DNA from: Gonocerus acuteangulatus
Taxonomy: Eukaryota; Arthropoda; Insecta; Hemiptera; Coreidae
DNA length: 64,000 nt
Reading direction: 5' to 3'
NCBI GenBank assembly: GCA_946811695.1
Contig: OX328125.1
Span: forward strand, 45,121,345 to 45,185,344
The notes under the pieces are model-generated. The model was not told the DNA's origin and searched no databases. It saw only the letters and a program-made list of their open reading frames with translations. Below are positions 21,658 through 33,319 of this stretch, in pieces. Numbering within the stretch: the first letter of the stretch is position 1; each line of letters starts with the position of its first letter. A program made the position numbers and the translations under genes.

Positions 21658-21758
21658 AGGTTATAATCTACCAGGTCAGGATACAGTTGTTGTGAATATC
21701 GTTTTTTATTGCACAAAAAACATTTTAAACGAATTTTGCCTTTTGTAATTAGGTTAAA

Positions 21759-24700
21759 ATGGAGAACGACGCCGGGGAATTTGTGGATTTATACTGCCCA
21801 AGAAAATGGTATGTTTACTTGTTGTGTTCTGTGTGCACATGTTGAACACGTTTTTTTCTTTCCGTGTATACTTATTTCTGTAATGATTTTTTTCAGTTCT
21901 GCTAGCAACAGAATCATTCACGCTAAAGATCATGCTTCGATTCAGTTGAATATTGCTGAAGTTGACCCTGAGACTGGTAGAATCACAGACAAGTCGAAAA
22001 TGTATGCAATCTGTGGAAGCATAAGGAGAATGGTAAATTAAATTTTACTTGCATTGATACATTTTTAGTTTGTCTAGTTTTTCTCATTTTTTTTTATTAA
22101 TTCATTTTTTATTGTACCTTAGGGTGAATCTGATGATTGTATAACAAGGTTGGCGAAGGCTGATGGTATTTTACCCAAGTAAGTATTTAAAACTGCTTTT
22201 AATAACTCTTACTTAAAGTTATAATTCCTCTTTCTGTTTATATTATCGTCGTTTGCGACATTTTCTTGTCACATTTTTATTCTTAATTGGGTTGAAATGA
22301 ATAAGTATACGAAGTTTTAGAAAAATCGGAGTTGGGTGAATTCTGGCTCTCTAAATTTGACATTCCTGCACATGTTTACAAATACTTTGTTTACGCCAGC
22401 TTTTAACCTATTTAATAGGCAACTTTAGCGCTTAATAAATACTGTTCTAGTCGTTACCACCAGCTTTTTTTACATTTTTATTCTTAATTAGGTTAAAATG
22501 TATAAGTGTACGAAGTTTCATTAAGATCGGAGTCTGGGCAGTTTTCGCTCTGAATTACCCCAAAGGCAAGAACAACTTATTTTTATTGGTAAAACTGCAG
22601 TTTCATGCCCTCCAAACCGATTTATTTCAAATTTTGCACAATAACGTATTTTGATGCACTAAACACGAATACGATAAAAAAAAAAAAAAAAAAAAATGGA
22701 TTTAACTAGGAAAGAAGTTATTAAGCACTTAAGTTCACTGTTATGCAGGTTATGAGAGCTAATGTAAACAACTAAATTTGTGACGACTTTAAGGCATACA
22801 TGCTATGCGTTTCCGCTCGCTCAAGATGATAACAAAACCCTAGTCAATCAAACTCGCTAAAATTAATAGAATATAATATTAAGCACTAAAGTTAGGAAGG
22901 TTATAAAACGAGGCGTCATCAGCGTATTTGTAAACACGCGCATGCGCAGATATGTAACATTGGGAAACAGAGAACTCTCATTTGAAATGTTCAGAAACCA
23001 TTTATTCGAAAATATTGTTAATTTTAAGGGCATCCTCACCTGTCGCTTAAGGGCATACGTGCTATGCGTTTCCGCTCCCTCAAGAAGATAACAAAACCCC
23101 AGTCAATCCAACTCGCTATAATTAATAGCTCTCGTAACCTGCATAACAGTGAACTTTAGTGCTTAATAACTTCTTTCCTAGTTAAATCCGACGGGTTTTT
23201 TTTTATCGTATTCGTGTTTAGTGCATCAAAATAAGTCATTGTACAAAATTTGAAAGAAATCGGTTTGGAGGGCGTGAAACTGCATTTTTACCTTTTTATT
23301 TATAAATGTAGTTTTATTAATTATGTTGTCCAAACCTTGAGTATTTTCAACTGAACTGATACTTATCTCTTGGTTCGCCACAATCAATACACTATTGGGA
23401 GATCTTTAAGGGAAGACTATAAGCATGTTATATACAGTATAAATAAATGAATATTTTAAAATTGAAGGGGGTTTGGCAGGGAATTTGATAAACATAGTGG
23501 GTACTTTGTTCAAAAGGAATAGGGTTTTCCAGTTTAGTGTAGAAGGGTTTTAGTTTGTTAGTGGTTTTTAAACCAACATTTATGGTCTTGGTTAGTTTGT
23601 TAGTATGTTTGTAATTCTTTATAAATATAAATTTCCATCTTACAATATGGACTCAAGGGATAAGGAGGTGACACAATATAGAATATTTCGAGCTATATTA
23701 ATTTTCAGGTGACATGAATGGGAAGGTGAATGTTAAGTAAACCTTTAGAGTAAGTGGGCTTTGTATAACAGTTTGTGATAATAGCTCCATTTGTGTCTGA
23801 TGCTCTCTTGTAAATCCAGCTAATGTGAGAACTGATGAGAATAACTCTTACTGGCCACTAAGATAAAAAATTTCAGACTAGACTAACACTTGGATATCTC
23901 ACGAAAGGGAAGAAGAAAATTACTTATGTCATATTTTTACTTTACAATAAACCACTACGCATTACTTACGGAATGCTTAAACAAAATTAAATAGATATCT
24001 CTTATGTCATGAATTATTTATTACTAGGTTGCTATCATTCATTGTCAAGTCATGAATTACTTAATTGATTTTATATCATAAAATTGTGACCTTTTTCTTT
24101 CAATATATTATTTTAATAGGCGGAAGGTCATGCATATATAAAACTATTTTAATATCCTTCATTTATCGCTCTACTTGTTTCGCATCCATTGACGCCTCTT
24201 TAACCCTTTCGTTGCTCTGAACGAGTTAACTCGTGTTCAACTAGCAGGGCTCCAGACGCTCCACACGAGTTAACTCGTGTTCCACTGTCGGTGCCTCTGA
24301 CGCTCCACACGAGTTAACTCTTGGTCCCATTAGGCCGTATGTTGCTTCTCCTGCCTAGTGCTATTAACTCGTGTAAAATCAATGGTACCTGATCAGATCT
24401 TCTTCGTATATTAATTTAAATTAAACATTGTGCAAGTTTATTATTATCTATAAAAAAAATGTAAAGTCCTACAATCGACATTGTTATATTAATTGTTGGA
24501 GGTTGAAGCTGGTGCGCCTCGCCGCCTATTTGTAGGGTGATACTCAAATTCGTCTCTCTAACCATATTGTTGCTGTTTGTATCTTTCAGTCACAATTTGG
24601 ATCATGTTTAGTTCGGTCGGTATAAATATCCTCCTTTATTATTATATACTATACGTGATATCATTCATGTAATTACATCATAATTTCTTATCTTAGTCAT

Positions 24701-26309
24701 TTTCTTTTCCATGTCAAATCAACACACTTTTTGACCTCACCCTTTCCAATATTAATGAAAATTGGTACACCCAACGTAGGTGTAGGGACAAATAAAAATG
24801 CCAAATTTCAAATTTTTATTTTCGCTCTTCCTTATCTAATATTTAAACAATTTAAAAGTCAAATGTGTGTCTTATGTTTTTTTGATACTAAAGTGGTTCA
24901 GTTGTCATTTTCATCCATATTTTTAACATGCTGTTTTATCCACTTTTTAAAAAGCTCAAAGGAACTCATTTCATTTAACGACATTACACTTAACCCGGCG
25001 GAGGTCGTATTCCCTCTGACATACGAGAGGAGTCGCATCGGGTCTCAGAGACTTTCTTGTTATTTTAATGGATTCATATTGTTCTCATCATTTACTATTT
25101 TTAAATTTAGGATTGGGTTAGGCATTAATTGAGAAACAAATACAATTTAGGTATTTCTGTCATCGGTATTAAATTTATCTTTCCAATGAAATTGAACAGT
25201 CCTAACAGCTCTTCTTTTCTTAGCTTCTGACAATATTTGACTCTGCCTTTTGTTTTGGGAGCAAACCTTGATATTATTCATCTACTGAAACCATCAAATG
25301 TGTGGGAAGACGTTGAATGCTTTTTCTTATTTTTACAAATCCGAATGCTGGCTCTTTCATAAAAATACATCTTTATTCAGGACATTATTTTTTGAGAGAG
25401 CTTTATATGACCATCTCATTTATCACCGCCACATTCATAAGGGAATAGAAAACAGTTGTGGGCCAGCGCCGGGTATTCCTATAAACCTTTACTGAAGCTC
25501 AGATTCAACCTTCTAAGTCCACTCCCGATTTTTTTACTTTATTGATTGATGGATTGAAATGGTTCTCCCTTCATATAAAAAAAAAAAAAAAAAAAAAATA
25601 AATATTGAATTCTGTCCAAGAAAATCGAAAAAGTTACAAGACTAGCCACGTGTGACTGACAGACCCCTAAGTATTAAAGCCCTGTTTGCCTCCAATTTAA
25701 TATATATATATTATATAATTTCAGTCAATAATAGTTATAATTCATAATAAAAAATGGAAAATATTAATTGCAAACAAATAAAGAAAAAAACTGTTACACG
25801 ACTGGTGGACACAAAACATGTATAGCGATAAATAAAGCATGTTACGTGAAGTTGACGAGTTAAACATATACATGACCCTTTTGCCTATTAAGATAATTTA
25901 TTAATTGATTTTATTTTCTGCTTAACATATTTATTGCTTGACTTTAAAGTCTATTTATGTCATAAGATGTTTTGTTCTGTCCAGTCACGATATATTCGTG
26001 TCCTAGTCTTGTTTATGGTTACCTTATAACTAACAACTATATTATTCTACACACACAACACAAAACTGCAAACTCTTTTGACCATATCTGCTGAATAATC
26101 AGTAGCATTTAAACAATCTACTGATATTTTAATACGTAAAGAATTAATATGAACCAATTAACTTTGGATCGCAATGCTAGTTAATTAGATCTCAAAGGTT
26201 TACTCATGTGAAGTTGTGAATTATCCAATGAAGCGGTACACTCTTTAATAATATATTATAATAAAATACATTTCAAAATTTGTTTTTTTCTTTTTTCAGG
26301 AACTTTTAG
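21759..26309 (+). CDS. RPS21: 40S ribosomal protein S21 (eS21)
   Basis: Four exons join in phase: 21759-21808, 21897-22032, 22123-22178 and 26300-26309. They give 83 residues, the usual metazoan length. Donors are GTATGT, GTAAAT and GTAAGT; acceptors are TTTCAG, CCTTAG and TTTCAG. The protein starts [20 protein letters not shown], continues [20 protein letters not shown] and [14 protein letters not shown], and ends ADGILPKNF, all matching eS21. It is a component of the small ribosomal subunit. The last exon contributes only the end of a Lys codon, Asn, Phe and the stop, after a 4.1-kb intron filled with MITEs and repeats. RPS21 is head-to-head with SPATA22. Confidence 0.98.
22268..22555 (+). 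repeat. Degenerate MITE with ~80-bp flanking direct duplication
   Basis: TTTTATTCTTAATT(G/A)GGTT, then GTATACGAAGTTT and ATCGGAGT, is present at about 22276-22352 and again at about 22480-22555. Between them is a decayed stretch related to the GGTAAAA-ended MITEs (CACATGTTTACAAATAC, TTTAGCGCTTAATAAATAC). It lies in RPS21 intron 3. Confidence 0.55.
22588..23292. mobile_element. MITE, GGTAAAA-ended family, copy 3
   Basis: This copy begins GGTAAAACTGCAGTTTCATG and ends with the inverted counterpart ending TTTTTACC. A perfect 8-bp duplication TTTTTATT (22580-22587 and 23293-23300) flanks it. The interior shares GATGCACTAAACACGAATAC, CATGCGCAGATATGTAACAT and TTTCCGCTC with copy 1. The central hairpin is interrupted: the GCTATGCGTTTCCGCTC block occurs twice in the same orientation (22801 and 23061). 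No transposase gene. Confidence 0.9.
23301..26299. other. RPS21 intron 3, repeat-bearing remainder
   Basis: No gene is recognised. It contains a cluster of ACGAGTTAACTCGT palindromes (24228-24380), a segment near 24990-25055 with GGCGGAGGTCGT and CGGGTCTCAGAG typical of a dispersed repeat, and an A-run at 25577. The open frames at 24731-25132 and 25298-25495 have no recognisable domain. Confidence 0.45.
24228..24376 (+). repeat. Cluster of 14-bp palindromes
   Basis: The perfect palindrome ACGAGTTAACTCGT occurs near 24229 and 24267. A third copy (ACGAGTTAACTCTT) with one change lies near 24309, and a half-site ATTAACTCGTGT near 24363. The first and second occurrences are followed by the same GTTC, and the second and third are preceded by GACGCTCCAC. 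Confidence 0.75.
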
Positions 26310-26694
26310 AATGGGGTTCTTCATTTCATCATTTTTGTATAATATTTGTTTTATAAATACACATTTGTGAAACAACATTTATTTATTTTATTCAATATTC
26401 CTTTTTAGCATCCTACAATTTCTATAATATACTATTTCCATTGTGAAAATTTAAAAAATATTTTTTTAACATAATTAAATCGTGATTATGTATGTTTATG
26501 TTAAGAAAATATCACTTATTTGCTGTTCTTTCAGAACAAATATAACCTAGGGAATAATTAAATTGTCTACAGTCAGGCCACCAGTTTCAGGCGTGTTCTC
26601 TATTAAAACCCTGTACAGTAATATCACTATGTGTTCTATTTTTAAGCGAAACTTTCTAATTATTCAATAATTAAATTTAAACTGCAACATAGAA

Positions 26695-26808
<114 letters not shown>

Positions 26809-27301
26809 CATACGTATATCAAAAACAAAGTAATTTCTTCATATTTTGTTGCTTAGATTATTCTTTTAATAATTAAAAGGTCTATTGGACTTACATTGAG
26901 GGACATCCACTTCCATTGGAGTCCTCTTCTGCAAGTAGGGAAATGAGTTTGACTTATATTAACTTTATATATTAAAAAAGCAGTCTTATATATGACTGCC
27001 TTTAGCTGTTACCCAGTGTGCCATACTACAGCATTCATATTTTTTAAAAAAATGAATGATATTTGTCCAAATCATGAGAATATAAGGCTATAAGTTGTGG
27101 GAATCACACCCAGCTTAAAACTTAAAAGTTTAGTTGGAACAAAAGAAAAATGGCTTCTAGGAGCAGTCTTTCTAAACTCTACTCAGCCACTTCTTCTTCA
27201 ACAGAAATTAAGAAAATTTATCTTAACCAGCAAGCAGTTTTTATAGATATAGATAATATAAATTTTCACAGAATACAAAAGCTGTTTCATTGAACAGTTA
27301 A

Positions 27302-27346
27302 CGGCGCTAATGGCCTAGTTGTCGAAGCGCCCTAAAAAAAAAATTA
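27302..27346 (+). mobile_element. Ultra-short tRNA-half-like retroposon, copy B
   Basis: The body CGGCGCTAATGGCC followed by TAGTTGTCGAAGCGCC and an A-rich tail is flanked by the 9-bp duplication AACAGTTAA (27293-27301 and 27347-27355). The total insert is only 45 bases. The ends GGCGC and GCGCC pair. It matches copy A (9767) and copy C (44054) in the CTAATG(G/A)CC and GTCGAAGC blocks. Confidence 0.85.
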
Positions 27347-27355
27347 AACAGTTAA

Positions 27356-28976
27356 ATAATAAATGTACTCATAGTTAGTGCAAAAATAAATTAGAAACCA
27401 AATAAATAATATTAAAATCTAATAACGCAAATAAAATTAAAGAATAGAAAAATAAAACATCTTCCCACAGGGCGACTTGAACTTGGAACCTTGCAGTTAT
27501 GGGCAACCAGACATGAGCAAGCAGCAGTGGAGAGGATAGCATATTTAGCTTTGGACTTCACTTATCAAACAACTGCCAATGTGATAGAATGATGTTCCGG
27601 TACGGTCCATCTTGGTGAATATCTCATTTTTCAAAAGTGACAATGCACCCTTCTGAAACTGTTCGGGTTCACAGTTAAGAATCCAAGATCTCCGAATTGT
27701 GAGCCCTAGACTGTTTTGACCTAGCCTATGACACTCCCCGGATCAAGACCTATCTGTGTGCCAAGTTTGGTCAAAAAATTGTTTTGCGAGTTCTATTCAT
27801 GGAACAGATTTTCTGGCACTTTTAATTCATGTTGCACCATTTTAGCGAGTTTTCTGTTTTACCAAAGGCCTGTAGCAAGCGTAGGATGCTGCTTTCCGAA
27901 ATCTCGAAAAACATCTAAAAGTAACTTGTTCCGGAATGAATCCTCTATAGTTCGTCATCAAACAAAAGAACCGGAAGGGGGGATAGGCCTTCCCACGCAA
28001 GGGCTGGATGCACTACTTACTACATTGCTAACTGCTTAGCAATGGCAAAACTCAGCGCTTTTTATATAACATCCTTGACACATTCGATGCGGCTGTAATA
28101 ATTGCCGTTTAATTCGTTATAGTCATTTTTTTAAAGTAAACAAATACAGCTGAAAACAAAAAAAGATTACTCGCGATTTTTACGTTCACACCACATCTCC
28201 CGGTCCCTTACGGCAGCGTTTGCAAGTTATGCAAACCCGCCACAATGGTGGTAGATCTATCGTAGTGGTACCGTACGGACCAGCCAGACATATGTATTTT
28301 AGTTGCAATTTAAAATATTATTTTGTTTGATCTTAAGTTATATTTATTCAATTATAATTTCTTATTCTTCAAATTTAATTCATACTTAATTTTAATTCAT
28401 ATTGTTCTCTCTTCTTCGAAGGTGTGCAAAGACTACTTCGATAAGATTTTGCCTGAAAATGAAAGCTATATAAGGATCCAAGTGTACGTTTTTTTCATTC
28501 TTTCCCTTTCAATTAGAGTTATTCCACGTCAAACGTTCTGTATCAGTTACAATTGTTTGTTATTGTTGTTTTTTTTTTCTTGTTAAGTGGCGGGTCAATA
28601 ATTGCGCTATCTACAGGTCACTCAACAATTGCTTTATTAGAAAGTATATTTTAATTTAATTTTCTTATAAAAACAAAATCAATAGATTACTAGAGGTGCT
28701 AACTGCCAGATTAAATTCTAAATTTCTCTATGTTCTTTTGGGATCAAGTATGCCGTGTAGTGATACTTTATCTGCATAGATTACCGGTAGGTTTTTTTGC
28801 TGTTTATAAAGTTTTGTCAATCCTGCTTATCATTTTTACATTATTACCGGAATGATTTGATTTGTGATCTTTCTTAACTTATTTAATATATTTTGTTGTA
28901 AGTGTTTCATCTTTCATGATCATATTTCTAATGACATTTCAGTATTAATTGATGGACATAATTTTGAAGAGTCATC
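27356..28976. promoter_or_regulatory. Intergenic / 5' flank of CIAO1
   Basis: It holds a single reverse-oriented unit related to the 15.5-kb tandem array (about 27715-27770), a GC-richer patch at about 28190-28290 that could be a promoter, and the 3' tail of a 5S-type SINE on minus (about 28570-28635: GACCTGTAGATAGCGC, then an A-run). ATTTCAG at 28936-28942 is a possible 5'-UTR acceptor. Tandem or divergent genes are not recognised. Confidence 0.35.
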
Positions 28977-29987
28977 ATGCACATTAAGTTAATAGATGTT
29001 TTGAATGGACATACAGGAATTGCCTGGAATGTTAAGTGGCATCCAGAAGGATCAATATTAGCTTCATGTGGCGAAGACAAGACAATTCGTCTGTGGGGCA
29101 TGACAGACAATGCCTGGAAAGTGAAGACTCTTTTACAGGATGGCCATCAGAAAACAATTAGAGAAGTAGCTTGGTCCCCTTGTGGAAAATTTCTTGCATC
29201 TGCTAGTTTTGATGCCACAACCTCCATTTGGGATAAATTGTCTGGTGAATTTGAGTGTAATGCCACTCTCGAGGGTCATGAAAACGAAGTAAAATCCGTA
29301 GCATGGTCTCCATCAGGTAAGTATATAGCCACCTGTAGCAGAGACAAGTCTGTTTGGATTTGGTCAGTTGAAAATGATGAATACGAATGTGAAGCTGTTC
29401 TCAATGCACATTCACAAGATGTTAAAAAAGTAGTCTGGAGCCCATCTGCAGAACTAGTTGCTTCTGCTAGCTATGACAATTCTATTAAAATTTTTAAGGA
29501 AGATCTGGCTGATTGTGATTGGATAAATATTGCTACTCTTTCATCACATGAATCTACTGTTTGGAGCCTTGCCTTTGATAAATCTGGAACAAGATTGGCT
29601 AGTTGTAGTGATGATGGAACTGTTAAAATTTGGAAAGAATATTTACCTGGTAATCAAGAAGGTATTGCCACAACCGATAATAATGCTACTTGGAAGTGTG
29701 TGTGCACTCTTTCTGGATATCATTCCGGCACAATTTATGACATCTCATGGTGCCACATAACAGGTTACATTGCTACAGCATGTTCTGATAATGCTATTCG
29801 AATTTTCAAGGAAAGCAATGACACTAATTCCAATGAACCTTGCTTTGAACTAGTAGCATCTGAGACGAATGCTCATGAAGAAGATGTGAATTGTGTTTCT
29901 TGGCATCCTTCAGAGCCTGGAGTTCTTGCATCATGTAGTGACGATTCAACAGTTAAAGTCTGGATAATTGATGATTCTCTTGACTGA
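28977..29987 (+). CDS. CIAO1: Cytosolic iron-sulfur protein assembly protein CIAO1
   Basis: A single uninterrupted frame of 336 residues starts [20 protein letters not shown]. It is a seven-bladed WD40 propeller: the repeats are visible as GH/AH...D...W turns, e.g. [53 protein letters not shown] and SDDSTVKVW. The order, length and the [14 protein letters not shown] start match CIAO1/Cia1. This protein is part of the CIA targeting complex with MMS19 and CIAO2B, which hands Fe-S clusters to cytosolic and nuclear apoproteins. No introns interrupt the coding region. I see no poly-A tract or target duplication at its edges that would mark a retrocopy, and upstream splicing of the leader is possible. 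Confidence 0.95.
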   Translation: MHIKLIDVLNGHTGIAWNVKWHPEGSILASCGEDKTIRLWGMTDNAWKVKTLLQDGHQKTIREVAWSPCGKFLASASFDATTSIWDKLSGEFECNATLEGHENEVKSVAWSPSGKYIATCSRDKSVWIWSVENDEYECEAVLNAHSQDVKKVVWSPSAELVASASYDNSIKIFKEDLADCDWINIATLSSHESTVWSLAFDKSGTRLASCSDDGTVKIWKEYLPGNQEGIATTDNNATWKCVCTLSGYHSGTIYDISWCHITGYIATACSDNAIRIFKESNDTNSNEPCFELVASETNAHEEDVNCVSWHPSEPGVLASCSDDSTVKVWIIDDSLD

Positions 29988-30146
29988 TAAAAAAAATGTT
30001 GATGTATTTCTTATTTAATTTTAGTTCTTGGAGCAGTGGTTTTATGTATAATATTTTATCAAAATAGGCTGCCATTTGCAAACTATTTATTTACTTTGCA
30101 TGTAAATATAATTTCTTTACGTTTTAAATATATTTTTTACATTTTA

Positions 30147-30152
30147 AATAAA
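30147..30152 (+). terminator. CIAO1 polyadenylation signal AATAAA
   Basis: Canonical hexamer 160 bases after the CIAO1 stop; another AATAAA lies near 30295. Confidence 0.5.
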
Positions 30153-30159
30153 TTTGATA

Positions 30160-30935
30160 TAATTTTATATTTTTACTTCATACCCCATGATTAGAGTTTA
30201 ATTCTGTTCTATATAAATAATTTATGTTGGTAAAAATGAGAATTTTTAATCTGCAATTATTATTTACGATGTTTTAAGTTTCATTTTTATTCAAAATAAA
30301 TTTAAGAGTATCCATTAATGATCCTGGTGACACGAACTTCAGATCTCTACCTCAATTATTTTATGAATTCTTAAAGCGATGCTTTCAGGGTCACAACTGC
30401 ATCATCAGTACGTATTTTGTCTCACAGGTTCTTAAGCAGATTTCCCGTGTCACCTCCAGTGACACAGGAGCCTCACTGATGATGTAGCTGTGCTTCTGAG
30501 AACTTCGGTTTGAAAATTACAAAAATTATAGTGTGGGGGGATCTGGATCCTGTGTCCCCTGTAATATGCCATACCTCCATCATTTATGGCCTCCAAAGAT
30601 GGACTGCAAATGCACAGGTGCTTTATCAGAGCAATACTTCATTGCACTTTGCTGAAACTCTTATAATGGGGGCTTAATTATAATGACTGAATAAAAATTA
30701 TATTATTTAATGGAAGAGAATTTGAATAAATTTATATATCTATATAAAACGTTCTAATAGCAGGTTGAAGGCCTGTCTGAGAGATCAAACATGGCATACA
30801 AGGTTTTCATAACAAAGATAAGCTATTTAACTTTAATTTAACTACAGATCATTTTCTTTTATTTATATAATTTTTTTGACACAACAGTTGCAAAAGATTT
30901 CATACCCACCTAGCAAAGAGTTGCTACCTCATTAC
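30160..30935. other. Intergenic, no gene recognised
   Basis: Between CIAO1 and the composite element. A segment at about 30325-30500 with ACTGCATCATCAGT and its near-complement CACTGATGATGTAGCTGT suggests an old inverted-repeat element. Confidence 0.35.
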
Positions 30936-30939
30936 TATC

Positions 30940-31445
30940 TAGGCGCACGGTAGTGCGCCAGGCCAAGTTCCGGCCTAAGCATACTGTTTGTATATTACAG
31001 GAGGTCTTAAAGCCGATTTTTACTCTCTCATAACTTTCAACCAGGTAAAGATAAAGTTATGAAATTTCACAGAGGTATTATACTACTGGATGTAAGTAAA
31101 ACTGGAAATTTTCATAATTCTACATCGAATAGTTTCTGAGATACAAGCGATCGAAAATCGGGATTTATAGGACTCACTCACTCACTCACTGACTCATCAA
31201 AATTATTAGGCACTTCCCATAATGCTAGAGACTTGAAATTTTGCAGGATGATAGATTTTAAGGTGTTATTAAAGGAAAAAATCGAAAAATCCTGAAAAGT
31301 TGTGTTTGACGCTGCTTCCGGGGCGGGGGCGTGCCAGTTTTGTACTTCCCTCGTAAACCCATCATTTCGTCCGAAACCCATGATGTGGGGTATCAAATGA
31401 ATCGTCTTGGTAAGGAGAACCTATATTTGATGTTTTAAGAAATAT
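30940..31445 (+). repeat. Composite element copy 2, 5' repeat A
   Basis: It starts ATCTAGGCGCACGGTAGTGC, which contains a perfect 7-bp-stem hairpin GGCGCAC-GGTA-GTGCGCC, and follows 14965-15440 base for base with modest divergence, including GACTCACTCACTCACTCACT. Read on minus, the hairpin is followed by TAGAT, loosely like a Helitron 3' end. Confidence 0.78.
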
Positions 31446-31794
31446 TTTGATGCATCTTAACAGCAACACGTGTGACTTCTTTCTTAAATGTTGTAAATAA
31501 AGTCGCAAGGGTTAAATGTATAATATGCTTGAAAGCAGATACTAAGTTTTTCAAAGTCATCTAAATTACAAAGTTTAGGATCACAAACCCAAAATGTATC
31601 GTCTTTTTTCTTTTCTTTTTCTTGAAGGCCTTCTACACTTTCCTCGTGGTGACCTTTATCCTCGGGATGAGGTTCCTGAGTTTTACAGTGTAATAGTTTA
31701 GTTAGGCGAGCAATCAATTTGACCTCTAGAGTACTGTCATCTGGAAAAGCTTCTAACTTTTCTAGTCTAGTGATTAGATGTATGTAGGTTGATT
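31446..31794 (-). other. Middle segment of composite copy 2 with 77-codon frame
   Basis: This segment replaces the tandem array found in copy 1. A minus-strand frame at 31717-31484 reads GHHEESVEGLQEKEKKKDDT then FWVCDPKLCNLDDFEKLSIC. It is charged then cysteine-bearing, with no family recognised. It could be a remnant of a gene carried by the autonomous element. Confidence 0.3.
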
Positions 31795-33024
31795 ATTGGT
31801 ATCAAATATCAAGCATTAAGGAGAACTTTATGCAGAATCCAAAGACCCTGGTTTTATATGAAGTAAAAAAGCCAGTAGGTATGTGGCAACTAAATTTTAT
31901 TTAATACTTAGAAAAAAGTAATGAGATCCCAAAAAAAAACATAAATGTGAAATAGAGGCCAAGTTCCTCCCCCACAAAGAAACACTCCCTTCCCCAAAAA
32001 GCGAGAAATATCTCCTCCTAAAACCCCCAAAAAACGCCTTACCATCCTACACTCCAAAAAAAGTAGTATGAGTTGGTGTATTAGGTGTACCATATTTTCA
32101 ACCAAAAATATTTGCCAATACAAGAGATGATACAAGAAAGAAATGTCCAAGTTCATTACTTAGAAGACCTCGTAATTACTTACTAAGAACAGTAAAGACA
32201 CTTCAACTGACCTTTAAAAACAACAATACTTAAAAATACTGATATCCAGTTACTAAAATATCACTTTCCTCAACCAGGTATATTCTTAAACTTGGCAATG
32301 TTTTTTTTGTGCCGAAATTATATTTAGAGAGAAAACTAAAATTGCCAAGTTTAAGAATATACCTGGTTGAGGAATGTGATATTTTAGTAAATGGATATAA
32401 GTATTTTTATTGTTGTTTTTAAAGGTCAGTTGAAGTGTCTTTACTGTTCTTCGTAAGTAACTAATAGGTCTTCTAAGTAATGAACTTGGACATTTCTTTC
32501 TTGTATCATCTCTTGCATTGGCAAATATTTTTGGTTGAATTAATACATCAACTCATACTATTTTTTTGGAGTGTAGAATGGTAAGGCGTTTTGGGGGGGG
32601 GTTTTAGGAGGGGATATTTTTGAGGAAGGGAGTGTTTCTTTGTGGGGGCAGGAACTTGGCCTCTATTTCACATTTATGTTTTTTGGGGGGTACATTTAAC
32701 ATGAAGTACATCCTGGATATAAGTATTTTTATTGTTGTTTTTAAAGGTCAGTTGAAGTGTCTTTACTCTACTTAGTAAGTAATTACGAGGTCTTCTACGT
32801 AATGAACTTGGACATTTCTTTCTTGTATTGGCAAATATTTTTGGTTGAAAATATGGTAAACCTAATACACCAACTCATACTACTTTTTTTTGGAGTGTAG
32901 GATGGTAAGGCGTTTTTTGGGGGTTTTAGGAGGAGATATTTCTCGCTTTTTGGGGAAGGGAGTGTTTCTTTGTGGGGGAGGAACTTGGCCTCTATTTCAC
33001 ATTTATGTTTTTTTTGGGATAAAT
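31795..33024. mobile_element. Foldback element, copy 2, with duplicated right arm
   Basis: The leader ATCAAGCATTAAGGAGAACT is followed by the left arm (about 31926-32290), the central hairpin (TTAAACTTGGCAATGTTTTT ... AAATTGCCAAGTTTAAGAA), the right arm (about 32390-32712) and then a second tandem right arm (about 32713-33022) that begins again GGATATAAGTATTTTTATTG. The left arm shares private variants (AAAAAGCGAGAAATATCTCC, ACCTCGTAATTACTT, ACCATATTTTCAACC) with the distal right arm and not with the proximal one. The minus/plus frames at 31908-32156 and 32890-33108 are the same arm read twice. Confidence 0.88.
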
Positions 33025-33319
33025 AGTTTTCATTATGCATTTTCCCTGAAAATCACTTCTATATTTTACAAGTTTCCAGGCTATCTATTTCTTATTATTA
33101 TTTTTTGAAAAATCCCATGTACTAGTATTTTTGATCTATCTTTATCTAGAATGGAGCTATAGGAATGATCATTAACCATTTTCTTTACCCGACTGATCAC
33201 CTCTACACGTAACAAACCAGAAATCTGTCAATAATTAAGAAATTGACAATTTTTTGTCTCTCTCTCTCTCTCTGAAAATAACATCTGCAATAACAGTTTA
33301 TGGTTTTAATTGTGCTATA

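Noticed and set aside
27728..28039. 103-codon frame upstream of CIAO1
   Set aside because: It begins inside a repeat unit related to the 15.5-kb array and shows no conserved domain.
28421..28490. Exon-like stretch reading VCKDYFDKILPENESYIRIQ
   Set aside because: A plausible acceptor (CTTCGAAG) precedes it, but no convincing donor or neighbouring exon in phase was found and I do not recognise a family. Left unassigned.
28977..29987. CIAO1 as a processed retrocopy because it is intronless
   Set aside because: No poly-A tract directly after it and no flanking target duplication. The frame is fully intact with its own polyadenylation signal, so I treat it as the functional gene.
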